Shown: positions 42,957-51,983 of the stretch, one piece after another
Layout: every line of letters starts with the position of its first letter
How positions within the stretch are numbered: the first letter of the stretch is position 1
NCBI GenBank assembly: GCA_019359615.1
Contig: JAHHHA010000011.1
Coordinates: forward strand, 99,982 to 163,981
DNA from: Cyanosarcina radialis HA8281-LM2
GTDB taxonomy: Bacteria; Cyanobacteriota; Cyanobacteriia; Cyanobacteriales; CCAP-1448
DNA: 64,000 nt
Reading direction: 5' to 3'
The notes under the pieces: model-generated
What the model saw: the letters and a program-made list of their open reading frames with translations, nothing else
Told to the model about the DNA's origin: nothing
Databases searched by the model: none
Program-made: the position numbers and the translations under genes

Positions 42957-43867
42957 ATTTCCAAACTCTAAAAGACTCGAACCCACAATTTCTCAGAGAA
43001 TTCAAAAGTCGTTTCCAACCGATTTACATTACCATTATTGCGATCGCCTCAGTAGTGTTTCAAATCTGTCTTTTATTGTGGTTCTACAAGCAGCTACCAA
43101 ATACGACTGGAAGTTCCCCTGGCATCGCTCGCTATGTGGCAATCTCCAGCTACGATGGCATTCCAGGTTACAGAGGTTCTATACATTACGCATTCGATGC
43201 CAATCGACATTATCTAATCGATTGGCGCACTTGGTGGTTTGATATTTTTCACGCTCTCACTTGGATGATGTTCTTGGTTTTGCCATTGGGAGGGAGTTTC
43301 TTACTATTGCAAGATATAAAGCGTGAAATTAGCCAAGGAACACTGCATTTGCTCCGTCTGAGCCGCCAATCGAGCCAACGGATTTTAATCGGCAAAATTC
43401 TAGGTGTGCCAATTATGCTCTATTTGGCGATCGCTACCCTTTTACCCGTCTACGCGATCGCGTTACTTTTTGCTCGATTATCGATAATTGCGATCGCAAT
43501 TATCGCTTTGTTTTTTATTTCAGCTTGTGGCCTCCTATATAGCTATGCGTTGTTAGTATCGTTGACCCAAATTCCCTCACCCGGACAAGTCTTTATCGGG
43601 TTAAGCGGGATAATTCAAGGTGGGGGACTTTGGCTTTGGTCTTGGTGGGGAAGCCGAACTCATGCAGAACTTCACTATGCAGGTTATCAGGCATGGGAAA
43701 GGTTCTCTCATACCAGAGGTGAGATTAGGAACTTTACGCTAATTAGCTTGGCGCTGTTAGCGATTTCGGTGTGCGGAACCGCTTACGCCTGGTACTTCAG
43801 TCAAAAGGGGTTCTATGCGCCTACCTCAACCAGAGCAACCATCCTGAATTTCAAAATCCATGACTAA
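42953..43867 (+). CDS. ABC-2 type membrane permease, first of a pair
   Basis: About 304 residues from the ATG at 42953, which overlaps the ATPase stop codon (ATGA); an upstream start in frame would overlap 61 bases and is less likely. It opens LKDSNPQFLREFKSRFQPIY and has about six hydrophobic segments, with the loop DIKREISQGTLHLLRLSRQS after the second. This is the coupling region seen in ABC-2 export permeases. The next gene is a paralogue, so the pair probably forms a heterodimer with two copies of the ATPase. Confidence 0.85.
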   Translation: MNFQTLKDSNPQFLREFKSRFQPIYITIIAIASVVFQICLLLWFYKQLPNTTGSSPGIARYVAISSYDGIPGYRGSIHYAFDANRHYLIDWRTWWFDIFHALTWMMFLVLPLGGSFLLLQDIKREISQGTLHLLRLSRQSSQRILIGKILGVPIMLYLAIATLLPVYAIALLFARLSIIAIAIIALFFISACGLLYSYALLVSLTQIPSPGQVFIGLSGIIQGGGLWLWSWWGSRTHAELHYAGYQAWERFSHTRGEIRNFTLISLALLAISVCGTAYAWYFSQKGFYAPTSTRATILNFKIHD

Positions 43868-45467
43868 AATAAATCGATCGGCTCCAATTAATCTCTTGAA
43901 CTATATTGGCGATCGCAACCCTCAGCTATGGCGCGAACTAAAACGGCAGTTCAAGCTCCGATATCTTGTCCGGATTATTTCAATTTCTGGAGCGCTACAA
44001 TTCTGTTTGCTTTTGATTTTTCACTCTAAGCTGACGGCTCCGTTAAATCCGGGGGATTACTGCTTCACAAGCGCAGGCTGTGCGATCGATTGGCAAAGGT
44101 GGTGGCTGGATATATTTCGATTGCTCAACTGGGTTATAGCATTTCTCCTCATAGTTCCCAGCACTTATTTACTTGCTACAGATTTACAAACTGAAGAACG
44201 CCGCCATACGCTTGATGTTTTGCGATTAACACCGCAGCCAGTTCTCAAGCTTTTGATTGGCAAAATGTTGGGCGTGCCGATTTCGGCCTATTGTGCAGTA
44301 GCAACGTTCCTGCCACTTCATTGGATCGCAGCGAATGGAGCAGGGGTGTCTTGGGGATTTCGGTTGAGTTATTATTTAGCGATCGCCAACGGTGCGTATT
44401 TCTTTCTCTCGCTGGCTTTGTTTTTTGGCTTAATCAACAAAGCTTCGACTCCCAAAATCCAAGGAACGGCAACGATTTGGTTATTCGTTGGCTTAGTTGC
44501 GGCGATCGGTGTTCCTGCTTATCTCAGTTGGAATTTAGTTACAACTTGGAATGCCGATCCGATCTATTTCATCCAGCCCCCGCGTTCTGGTAATCTCCAA
44601 CTGAATGCGAGCATAAGCTGGTTTTTTCTGCCCCTATCTGAGATACCATTGCTATCGCTAATCTTCATCTCTGTAACCGTGAGCCTATTTTTTCGATGGC
44701 TGTGGCAAATTTTATCTCGATGTTTCTATCGTATTGGAGATACGATCCTTCCCAAACAACAAAGCTACTGGTTTATTGGCTGCACTCAGATTTGGCTGCT
44801 GGGCTTTTTTATACCCTCAAGTTTTGAAAGTTTGTCTTCTCGGATCTACCTCTTTGGAGTTATTAGTTTTTTCAATTTATTGCTATTTCTATTTTCGATC
44901 GCTGCGTTGACCCCTCATCGGCAGGCTCTAATCGATTGGGCCCGCGATCGCTCGGTTTTCGTGCTTTCTTCCGATCTAATTCAAGAGTTAATCTCAGTCG
45001 ATCGCGCTCCGGCTTTAGGTGCGATCGCGCTCAATCTCATCGTGGTTACTGTCATCCAATGGATATGGGTGTTTGGGGGATATTTCCTGGGATCGATCGC
45101 GCTAATTATGCAATTCAATCTAATTTTAATTTACGGTGCGATCGCGCAAAGCATTTTACTCTCAAAACATCCCAAACGTTCTTTATTTGCTAACCTTGCT
45201 GTTTTAAGTGCTATTTTGTTGCCTCTTATAGCATTGGTTGCCCTGTTTACAGTTCTGGGCGCTTCTGCTAATGGTATCAATAGCGTTTTATTGCTGTTTT
45301 CTCCATTGTTTTGGCTACCATTAGAGAGAGTTGGGAGCGGTATAATTTTCTTAGGGCTGCTAGGGCAATGGACAATTTTAGGTTGGCTCTGCTTCTCCTT
45401 TATTCAACGTCTTCAAGTAGAACTTCAAGATCGATCGCTTCCAGAATCTTTTAACTCGTTGGTTTAA
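43860..45467 (+). CDS. ABC-2 type membrane permease, second of a pair
   Basis: A 535-residue permease with about eleven or twelve hydrophobic segments. It opens IGDRNPQLWRELKRQFKLRY, like the previous gene, and has the equivalent loop DLQTEERRHTLDVLRLTPQP. It is nearly twice as long: a second membrane half (about 290-535) has been added. Its start overlaps the first permease by eight bases. The exported substrate is not indicated; the proximity of LemA and an M48 protease suggests envelope proteins or peptides, as inference only. Confidence 0.85.
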   Translation: MTKINRSAPINLLNYIGDRNPQLWRELKRQFKLRYLVRIISISGALQFCLLLIFHSKLTAPLNPGDYCFTSAGCAIDWQRWWLDIFRLLNWVIAFLLIVPSTYLLATDLQTEERRHTLDVLRLTPQPVLKLLIGKMLGVPISAYCAVATFLPLHWIAANGAGVSWGFRLSYYLAIANGAYFFLSLALFFGLINKASTPKIQGTATIWLFVGLVAAIGVPAYLSWNLVTTWNADPIYFIQPPRSGNLQLNASISWFFLPLSEIPLLSLIFISVTVSLFFRWLWQILSRCFYRIGDTILPKQQSYWFIGCTQIWLLGFFIPSSFESLSSRIYLFGVISFFNLLLFLFSIAALTPHRQALIDWARDRSVFVLSSDLIQELISVDRAPALGAIALNLIVVTVIQWIWVFGGYFLGSIALIMQFNLILIYGAIAQSILLSKHPKRSLFANLAVLSAILLPLIALVALFTVLGASANGINSVLLLFSPLFWLPLERVGSGIIFLGLLGQWTILGWLCFSFIQRLQVELQDRSLPESFNSLV

Positions 45468-45485
45468 ACTTTAAGTAAAAGACAA

Positions 45486-45581
45486 ATGCAGGCCCTAGTC
45501 GAACGCAGTGAAACCCAACACCAGCCTAGTCGATCGCCACCGCTAGAAGACATCAACAAATTGTATTTAACAGGACGATAG
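45486..45581 (+). other. Short 31-codon open frame
   Basis: An ATG-initiated frame ends LEDINKLYLTGR four bases before the GTG of the coiled-coil gene. No Shine-Dalgarno sequence stands out. It could be a leader peptide or a fragment of a lost gene. I recognise no family. Confidence 0.2.
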
Positions 45582-45585
45582 CGCC

Positions 45586-45825
45586 GTGACAGAATCTCCA
45601 AGGATGAACGATCTCTACCGCAAGGTGGCGATCTTAGAGAGAAGAGTTAACAAGCTCGAACATGGTATAGAGGAATTAGACAACGTTGTCGATCCAACTG
45701 GTTGGATCGCTGAAGCGTTCGATCGCACGAATGAAGATATAGAAGAAGTCAAACAAGAAGTTAAAGAGTGTAACCGCAAACTGGATATCATCTTGCGACA
45801 CCTCACAGGGCTGAACCAAGAATAG
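45586..45825 (+). CDS. Small coiled-coil protein
   Basis: A 79-residue highly charged protein starting with GTG. Heptad-like patterns at residues 9-33 (YRKVAILERRVNKLEHGIEE) and 50-75 (NEDIEEVKQEVKECNRKLDI) predict two coiled-coil helices joined by a VVDPTGWIAEAFDR turn. No enzymatic motif is present. I do not recognise it beyond this. It could be a small structural or regulatory partner of a nearby product. Confidence 0.5.
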   Translation: MTESPRMNDLYRKVAILERRVNKLEHGIEELDNVVDPTGWIAEAFDRTNEDIEEVKQEVKECNRKLDIILRHLTGLNQE

Positions 45826-45911
45826 CTTGGCAGAAATCCAACTTCTGAACTCCTGTAAAGACGCGAGATCTTGCGTCTTTAGATCTCCTGAACTTCTGAA
45901 CTCCTTATTCC

Positions 45912-47396
45912 ATGAAAGCAATTATGGTGGTGGGAACGACATCCCACGCAGGCAAATCGATGTTGTGTGCTGCTATTTGTCGGATTTTGGCGCGACGGGG
46001 TTGGCAGGTGACTCCGTTTAAGGGGCAGAACATGGCGCTGAATGCCTACGTGACTGCATCTGGTGGAGAAATTGGTTACGCGCAAGCAGTGCAGGCTTGG
46101 GCGGCGAAGATCGAACCGACAGTCGAGATGAATCCCATCTTGCTGAAGCCACAAGGGGATATGACTTCCCAGGTTATTATCCATGGCAACGCTGTCGGGA
46201 AAGTTGGTGCTGCCGATTATTACCAACAGTATTTCGATCGCGGTTGGCAGGCAATTCAAACCTCTTTACAACATCTATCGACCAAATTCGATTTAGTCGT
46301 GTGCGAAGGTGCGGGTAGTCCAGCGGAAATTAACCTCAAGCATCGCGATTTAACTAATATGCGGGTAGCCAAGTATTTAAATGCTGCCACGCTGCTAGTT
46401 GTAGATATCGATCGCGGTGGGGCTTTTGCTCATGTTGTCGGCACTTTAGAGTTATTAGAACCAGAAGAGAGGGCATTAATTAAAGGTATAGTCATCAATA
46501 AATTTAGAGGACAGCGATCGCTTTTAGATTCAGGCATAACTTGGTTAGAAAAACGCACGGGGATTCCAGTTTTGGGCGTGATTCCTTGGATCGAACAGGT
46601 GTTTCCGGCGGAAGATTCCCTCGATTTGTTGGATAGGCGATCGCGCAAAACAAATAGCGAAATTACGATCGGTATTATCCGTCTACCTCGCACTGCCAAT
46701 TTTACCGATTTCGACCCCTTGGAAGCCGAGAACAGCGTTACACTGAAATACATTCATCCCAAGGAACCTCTAGGAAATCTAGATGCTGTCATTCTGCCAG
46801 GTTCTAAAACTACGATTTCCGATCTACTAGTGCTGCAAGAAACTGGTATGGCAACCGCAATTCAAAATTATGTGGCGGCTGGGGGCACTGTTTTAGGCAT
46901 TTGCGGCGGTTTCCAAATGTTAGGCGAAAGAGCGATCGATCCAGATGGTATTGAAGGGCAAGCCGGAAGCTATAAAGGTTTGGAATTATTACCCATAGAA
47001 ACCGTAATGACGGGAGAAAAGATTACTCGTCAGCGGTTAGTAACATCCAATTATCCTCATCCTGAATTACCCATAACTGGTTATGAAATCCATCAAGGGC
47101 GCACCAGGGAGAGATGGGGAGATGGGGAGATGGGGAGATGGGGAGATTATCAATATTTATTTGATGATGCTAGTTTGGGAATGGTGGATGTCAGGCGATC
47201 GGTTTGGGGAACTTATCTGCACGGAATTTTTGATAATGGCACTTGGCGGCGTAACTGGTTGAATCACCTCCGACAACGGCAAGGGCTTCAGCCTCTAACA
47301 ACAGACGCTCCTAACTATCAAGAACAACGAGAGTCTTTGTTAGATTCATTAGCAGATACAATTGAAAATTACTTAGATTTAACTCCAGTATTGTAG
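45912..47396 (+). CDS. cobQ: Cobyric acid synthase
   Basis: A 494-residue CobQ. The N-terminal synthetase domain begins MVVGTTSHAGKSMLCAAICR (P loop) and has KGQNMALNAYVTASGGEIGY. The glutaminase-like C-terminal domain has AVILPGSKTTISDLLVL, the nucleophile region GTVLGICGGFQMLGE with Cys, and the His in VWGTYLHGIFDN. It amidates the side chains of adenosylcobyrinate diamide in B12 (or pseudo-B12) synthesis. A low-complexity segment ERWGDGEMGRWGDY (about residues 400-412) is encoded by four GAGATGGG repeats and lies in a loop before the DGA-like region. Confidence 0.95.
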   Translation: MKAIMVVGTTSHAGKSMLCAAICRILARRGWQVTPFKGQNMALNAYVTASGGEIGYAQAVQAWAAKIEPTVEMNPILLKPQGDMTSQVIIHGNAVGKVGAADYYQQYFDRGWQAIQTSLQHLSTKFDLVVCEGAGSPAEINLKHRDLTNMRVAKYLNAATLLVVDIDRGGAFAHVVGTLELLEPEERALIKGIVINKFRGQRSLLDSGITWLEKRTGIPVLGVIPWIEQVFPAEDSLDLLDRRSRKTNSEITIGIIRLPRTANFTDFDPLEAENSVTLKYIHPKEPLGNLDAVILPGSKTTISDLLVLQETGMATAIQNYVAAGGTVLGICGGFQMLGERAIDPDGIEGQAGSYKGLELLPIETVMTGEKITRQRLVTSNYPHPELPITGYEIHQGRTRERWGDGEMGRWGDYQYLFDDASLGMVDVRRSVWGTYLHGIFDNGTWRRNWLNHLRQRQGLQPLTTDAPNYQEQRESLLDSLADTIENYLDLTPVL

Positions 47397-47559
47397 GGAT
47401 TAGCTAGAAATCCTTTACTGGGCAGAAGATTGGTAAGACAAATCGCCCAACTAGCTGTTAGGGTGAAGACGAACTAGTAGAGCCAAAAAAGTTAGGTATT
47501 GATGTCTAATTTAGAGAGGCTAGAAATAGCAGGTGTGCCGTTGCTGCTGCAATCGATGT

Positions 47560-48558
47560 ATGAGCAAACTTAGAGCTTGGCCGAGAAGAAAATTAAGACA
47601 CAGAATCGTCAAATTCATGTCGCTGATTCTAGCAGTAAATATAACTTTAGTTATAGGTTTGCTCTTCTATCTTTATTTCCCGCAACCTTTGCCACCAAAA
47701 CCGTTGTCGTTTACGCTTATCGCTCATCGAGGAGTCAGTCAAACATTTCCTCTAGATAACGTTCAGAACGATACCTGCACGGCTAAAATCATCTATCCTC
47801 CAACGCATTACTTTCTGGAAAATACTATTCCCTCAATTCGGGAAGCCTTCAAGTATGGGGCCGATATCGTAGAAATTGACATTCATCCGACTACAGACAG
47901 TCAACTAGCCGTGTTTCACGATTGGACTATTGATTGCAGGACGAACGGTAGAGGAGTGACCCACGAGCAAAGCCTGAAAACTTTAAAAAAGCTCGATATC
48001 GGATACGGGTATACTGCTGATGGCGGCCAGACTTATCCATTTCGAGGTCGAGCGATCGGACTGATGCCAACATTTGATGAAATCGTACAGGAATTTCCCG
48101 ATCGAAAATTTCTCGTTGACCAAAAAGATACTTTTGAAAAAACGATACAAATTCTGGCAAATTCTCTAAAAAAGTATCCTTCAGTACAGCGCCAAAATAT
48201 CTACATTTTTTCGGTAGAAGAACTATATCAACTGTTAAAGCAAGAAGTTCCAGAGGTGCAGAAGATTTTTCCCACGCGCCAAGAAGCAAAAGATTGTATT
48301 TCTCAATATTTCACTATGCTTTTCTCTGGCAATCTTTCTCAATCTTGCAGTAAATATGCTTTGGCTATACCAATAAGCTACTTGAAATACGTTCCTGGCT
48401 GGCCGAGTTTGTTTCTTTCAAAAGCAAGACAGGCAAATTTGAAGATATACGCGATCGAGGTAGATACCACAAATGATTTAGAACGAGTTAAAGAACTGCC
48501 GATCGATGGGATTGTCACCAATCGGATTGAAATCATCGGTCCGCTCCTCAAAAGGTAA
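47560..48558 (+). CDS. Glycerophosphodiester phosphodiesterase family protein
   Basis: About 332 residues from ATG 47560; an upstream GTG would add a Cys-rich stretch that looks artificial. A membrane anchor (about 20-42) is followed by the GDPD barrel: LIAHRGVSQTFPLDN, with the catalytic His-Arg, ENTIPSIREAFKYGADIVEI, DIHPTTDSQLAVFHDWTID with the second His, and a C-terminal LPIDGIVTNRIEIIGP. It should hydrolyse glycerophosphodiesters outside the membrane, releasing glycerol-3-phosphate. Length and catalytic residues are normal. Confidence 0.9.
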   Translation: MSKLRAWPRRKLRHRIVKFMSLILAVNITLVIGLLFYLYFPQPLPPKPLSFTLIAHRGVSQTFPLDNVQNDTCTAKIIYPPTHYFLENTIPSIREAFKYGADIVEIDIHPTTDSQLAVFHDWTIDCRTNGRGVTHEQSLKTLKKLDIGYGYTADGGQTYPFRGRAIGLMPTFDEIVQEFPDRKFLVDQKDTFEKTIQILANSLKKYPSVQRQNIYIFSVEELYQLLKQEVPEVQKIFPTRQEAKDCISQYFTMLFSGNLSQSCSKYALAIPISYLKYVPGWPSLFLSKARQANLKIYAIEVDTTNDLERVKELPIDGIVTNRIEIIGPLLKR

Positions 48559-48640
48559 AATAGATTATAGGCATTATGGCTGGATTCCTTGGGTTTCCTC
48601 CCCTTCACCCAACCTACAGCTATTGCACGATGTTTGAGCT

Positions 48641-49198
48641 TCAACTGCGAGAGCCGATCGCTTTTTGATATGCTGGTCTTTCTGAGAGCCGCTGACAATA
48701 ATTCAAAACAGCAGGGTAAGGACTCAAATCGAGATTCACCATCATCACCATATAACCTAGCGCCGAGCCAACCGCTACATCTACTACTCCAAATTCTTGC
48801 CCCATTAAAAATGGTTGCTGCTCCAAGATTCGATTTAAAGGAGTTAGTAACTTAGGAGTTGCTTTTTCTCTAGTAGCTTCCGAAAAAATCTCTGGTGCGA
48901 GAGTGGCATTAGCAAACAACACCCATTGGATAACTTCAGATTGCCATTCTACAGATTGGGGCATATTCCCGTATTTTTGCGCCAAATACACCAAAATTGC
49001 CCCCGATTCCGAGAGCTTAAAATCGCCATCAACAATGGCTGGCACTTTCCCCATCGGGTTGATGGCGAGAAAATCAGGCTGACGGTGAGCGCCTGCTTGC
49101 ATATCCAACAAGACAAACTCGTAAGGGATACCTAGTTCTTCTAGATACCACTGGACAATTACTGCCCGACTGCGGACACCACCGTAGAGTTTTAACAT
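48641..49198 (-). CDS. Glutathione S-transferase family protein
   Basis: A 185-residue GST. The thioredoxin-like N-terminal half has LKLYGGVRSRAVIVQWYLEE, NPMGKVPAIVDGDFKLSESG, with the cis-Pro VPAI and the ESG glutathione-binding turn, then AILVYLAQKYG. The helical C-terminal half is slightly short for the family. The active-site residue position holds VRSR where Ser or Cys is often found. Substrate unknown. The promoter faces a conserved cyanobacterial gene on the same strand. Confidence 0.88.
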   Translation of the reverse strand: MLKLYGGVRSRAVIVQWYLEELGIPYEFVLLDMQAGAHRQPDFLAINPMGKVPAIVDGDFKLSESGAILVYLAQKYGNMPQSVEWQSEVIQWVLFANATLAPEIFSEATREKATPKLLTPLNRILEQQPFLMGQEFGVVDVAVGSALGYMVMMVNLDLSPYPAVLNYCQRLSERPAYQKAIGSRS

Positions 49199-49293
49199 AA
49201 CTTAAGCCGTGAAGTAGCAGAATTGTCGATCGCTCATCGTTCGTTAGAAAAACTTAAAACTGATTTCTACAAACTACGAACCACGAGCTAATT

Positions 49294-49758
49294 CTAAAGG
49301 ACTTGATGGGTGTAGGCGTGTTGTTTGACGTTATCGTCTTTGGTGACAACCCGGTTAGCATTGAGGACTCTTTTGCGCTCTGTGGAATAGTTCAAATCTT
49401 GGCGAACGGTGCCTACAGGGATATGAGCCTGAGCTTCTGGGCGAGTCTTATAAGTCCGAGCAGCGGCTATAGCTCTTGAGGTAAGTTCATCGCCAAACTG
49501 CGACTCTGCTGGAAACAACGATGGCATTTGCAGCGTCTCGGTAGCAAAGACCTCACCCAAAGTTGTGGCATAGGCTAGTTCGTAAGAAGTGGGAATTCCT
49601 TTCAGTAAAGCTTCCAGTGAGGCGGAAGGAATCGGTTCGACGATTTTGACTTCATGTACTTCACCATCTTCTTTGTAAAAACAGGTAGCTAAACCCAAAA
49701 CCAAGTAATCATCTGCCGACACGTCAGGCGCATTAGGGAAAAGGGTTGCAGTGGTCAT
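49294..49758 (-). CDS. Conserved cyanobacterial protein of unknown function
   Basis: A 154-residue soluble protein. Recognisable blocks are DDYLVLGLATCFYKEDGEVH, EPIPSASLEALLKGIPTSYE, LAYATTLGEVFATE and FTSR-like ELTSRAIAAARTYKTRPEAQ. I have seen this pattern across cyanobacteria but know no function. There is no membrane segment or cofactor motif. The fairly basic C-terminus (STERKRVLNANRVV) could bind nucleic acid or a membrane surface. Single gene. Confidence 0.6.
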   Translation of the reverse strand: MTTATLFPNAPDVSADDYLVLGLATCFYKEDGEVHEVKIVEPIPSASLEALLKGIPTSYELAYATTLGEVFATETLQMPSLFPAESQFGDELTSRAIAAARTYKTRPEAQAHIPVGTVRQDLNYSTERKRVLNANRVVTKDDNVKQHAYTHQVL

Positions 49759-50299
49759 AGGATTTTTGGAGTTAGAGACGATCTGAGCTTATCCTACCAG
49801 GAATTGAGGAGAGGGCGAAGAGGGCGAGGAGGGCGAGAGCGCGAGAATTTTACTGTCTTCCTGACTCACTCGCTCCCTCCATCCATCACTCATACCAAAT
49901 CCGATTTTCATACTATCCATTCAGCCCTCACCCCCAACCCCTCTCCCACGGGAGAGGGGAGCCGGAGGCTCCTTTGGGGGAAAGAGGATTTTGTAAACCG
50001 GATTTGGTATCACTCCTGAACTTCTGAACTCCTGAACTTCTGAACTTTTGCCTCCTGCCTCCTGTCTCTTTTATAAGTTCTGCCGGATTTTTACGGAGAG
50101 TTTGCGGAATGAAGGTGTTTGAGACTGTAGATCTACGGAAGACAGAAAGCCTTAGAAAAGGTTTGATATGAAAAGTAACGACATCGATTGCACTCGCTCC
50201 CTGGCAGTGACGGATCGATAAGTGACACAGATAAAGACCATTTAAAGATCGAGAACTTATAAAGTAATTTCACCGACTGTAGGTGCCATTGAGGAAAAT
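49759..50299. other. Repeat-filled gap of 541 bp before the TPR gene
   Basis: From left to right it holds GAGGGCGA tandem units (49807-49845), the MITE-like element at 49892-50010, CTGAACTTCTGAACTC repeats (50016-50060), and about 240 bases of unremarkable leader for the TPR gene. No RNA gene was seen. Confidence 0.6.
49892..50010. mobile_element. MITE-like element, 119 bp, with target duplication
   Basis: The ends are inverted repeats: ATACCAAATCCG at 49892-49903 and CGGATTTGGTAT at 49999-50010. It is flanked by CACTC at 49887-49891 and again at 50011-50015, a perfect 5-bp target duplication. Inside is a palindrome CCCCTCTCCC-AC-GGGAGAGGGG (49938-49959) and GAGCCGGAGGCTCC. It has no coding capacity. 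Related copies are at 9535, 39715 and 56135. Confidence 0.75.
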
Positions 50300-50992
50300 A
50301 TGAACGCTATTGCTTTTTTAAATCGTCAAACTCGCAAACCAAATCGGTACTGGACTATCCCTACCGCTGGCCGCCATCCTCAACGGCAACCTAAGCAATG
50401 GAAAACTCAATCTTCTAGCTATTTGCGCTCTTTGGTGAAGGTGAAGGTCAAACAGGGCGATTACTCTAGTGCGATCGCGATCTTGACGCAGCTAATCAAA
50501 CGCCATCCTCACAGTGCTGCTGACTATAACAATCGCGGGCTGATTCATTTCCAAAGCGGTCAAACAGAATTGGCACTCGCTGACTACAACCAAGCTTTAG
50601 AACTCAATCCTAAGTTAGATAGTGCCTTCAACAACCGCGCCAATTATTACGCTTCTTTGGGGATGTGGAAAGAAGCATTAGCTGACTACGATATGGCGCT
50701 CGATTACAACCCCGCTAACGTACGGGCTTGGATCAACCAGGGCATCACTTTCCGTCAATTAGGACTCCACGAGCGGGCATTAGACAATTTCGAGTTTGCC
50801 TTGCTATTCGGACAACTCCCAGGTCAAATCTATGCCGAACGGGGACGCACCTATCACTTGCGGGGCGACTGGAACTGCGCGATCGCAGACTACAAGCGTG
50901 CCATTGCCCAACTCTCCCCATCTAGCGAAAACCAACGCCGCCAAAAAAGAATTGAATCCTGGATTGACGAACTTCTCAGACATTGTGCGTAG
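50300..50992 (+). CDS. TPR repeat protein
   Basis: A 230-residue protein with four tetratricopeptide repeats from about residue 50: GDYSSAIAILTQLIKRHPHS, AADYNNRGLIHFQSGQTELA, FNNRANYYASLGMWKEALAD and VRAWINQGITFRQLGLHERA, then a fifth partial one (GRTYHLRGDWNCAIADYKRA). The first 45 residues are basic and not a clear signal peptide. TPR arrays bind protein partners, and small cyanobacterial ones often help photosystem assembly. That role here would be speculation. Confidence 0.85.
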   Translation: MNAIAFLNRQTRKPNRYWTIPTAGRHPQRQPKQWKTQSSSYLRSLVKVKVKQGDYSSAIAILTQLIKRHPHSAADYNNRGLIHFQSGQTELALADYNQALELNPKLDSAFNNRANYYASLGMWKEALADYDMALDYNPANVRAWINQGITFRQLGLHERALDNFEFALLFGQLPGQIYAERGRTYHLRGDWNCAIADYKRAIAQLSPSSENQRRQKRIESWIDELLRHCA

Positions 50993-51078
50993 GGGCATGG
51001 GGCATAGGGCATAGGGCATGGGGCATAGGGCATAGATTATTCTCCCCTGCCTCCCCTGCATCTCCCCATCTCCCCATC
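50993..51078. repeat. GGGCATA and CCCCATCT tandem repeats
   Basis: At least six GGGCATA-type units (50993-51030), then CTCCCCTGCCTCCCC and CCCCATCTCCCCATCTCCC, occupy the space between two convergent genes. They are the same families as at 36180-36262 and in panC-cmk. Confidence 0.75.
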
Positions 51079-51085
51079 TCCCTCC

Positions 51086-51493
51086 TCACTCCGAGGGTGG
51101 TTCCTCGCGGGATTTTTCTAGGTAAAAGACGTTCTTTTTATTCGGTTCTACTCGATCGGTTTGCTCTTGCATGACGCTGCGAGACTGTTGGGGATCGAAA
51201 GAACGACCTAATTTATCATTTAACCGCTTCAGCCGATTTTCGGTGCGCTGCACTTCGGTTTGAATTTCTTGCAACTTGGCTTGCTGGGAAAGAGCATATG
51301 GTGTTAATTGCATCAACGTGGCGATCGCTGCTGTTGAGAGCACGACATTAACAATTAACTTAGCCGTTATTTCTGCCGTTAGTCCTGGCGAGCGATGGGT
51401 ATTCGCTCCTGGCAATGCCTGCACTGGCAAGCTTTGGTTCTCAACTGGTTGCAGGCGACGGGGTTTGGCAGGTTCGGGTTTAATGGCGTTCAT
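51086..51493 (-). CDS. Single-pass membrane coiled-coil protein (Slr1601-like)
   Basis: A 135-residue protein. A Pro-rich cytosolic N-terminus (about 1-40) is followed by one transmembrane helix (ITAKLIVNVVLSTAAIATLM, about 41-60) and a coiled coil (LSQQAKLQEIQTEVQRTENR, about 68-95). The topology is that of FtsL/DivIC-type division proteins. I believe it belongs to the cyanobacterial family named after Slr1601, described as putative cell division proteins. The neighbouring psaM gene is on the same strand. Confidence 0.55.
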   Translation of the reverse strand: MNAIKPEPAKPRRLQPVENQSLPVQALPGANTHRSPGLTAEITAKLIVNVVLSTAAIATLMQLTPYALSQQAKLQEIQTEVQRTENRLKRLNDKLGRSFDPQQSRSVMQEQTDRVEPNKKNVFYLEKSREEPPSE

Positions 51494-51753
51494 ATGTTTA
51501 TAGCACTTTAATCTAGAGAATAAAAACTTGTTAGGCGATCCATTTGAAATAAGTTCACAATGGAGAAGTTCGGGAGAATTATTCTGAACTCCTGAACTTC
51601 TAGACTTCTGTATTCTTCTTGGTCAGATACATATCATATTTGCGAATAAAATGCAAATAGTGAAGAGTTATGAGTTTCGGGTTTGGAATTAATAATTTTT
51701 AACTCCAGACTCAACCCTCATAACTCTCAAACCTTTAGCTTTTAGAGGGCAGA

Positions 51754-51849
51754 CTACTTAGACAATTCCACTGCTAGGCGGAAAGCCATGAAGCCAGCGT
51801 GCAGGGCGATGAATAAAGCTATATAAACTTGGAGATCGGAAATAGACAT
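51754..51849 (-). CDS. psaM: Photosystem I reaction centre subunit XII
   Basis: A 31-residue peptide, the normal size of PsaM, reading MSISDLQVYIALFIALHAGF and ending MAFRLAVELSK. It shares the MSISD.QV.IAL.IAL start and the AFRL..EL.K end of known PsaM proteins, and consists of one membrane helix. PsaM lies at the trimer interface of photosystem I in the thylakoid. A Shine-Dalgarno AGGA lies 9 bases before the ATG. The His-Ala-Gly in the helix centre departs from the more usual Pro-containing stretch. Confidence 0.9.
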   Translation of the reverse strand: MSISDLQVYIALFIALHAGFMAFRLAVELSK

Positions 51850-51983
51850 CGTTCGCTCTTTTCCTAAAGTTGAAGGTTTACATTTCAACAATTTCCTTTA
51901 AATTGACCCCGATCGAACTATCTTGTAACAAGATGCAACAAAAAAGCACCCTCGAAAAAGCACATTTTTAAGAACCATCGTTA

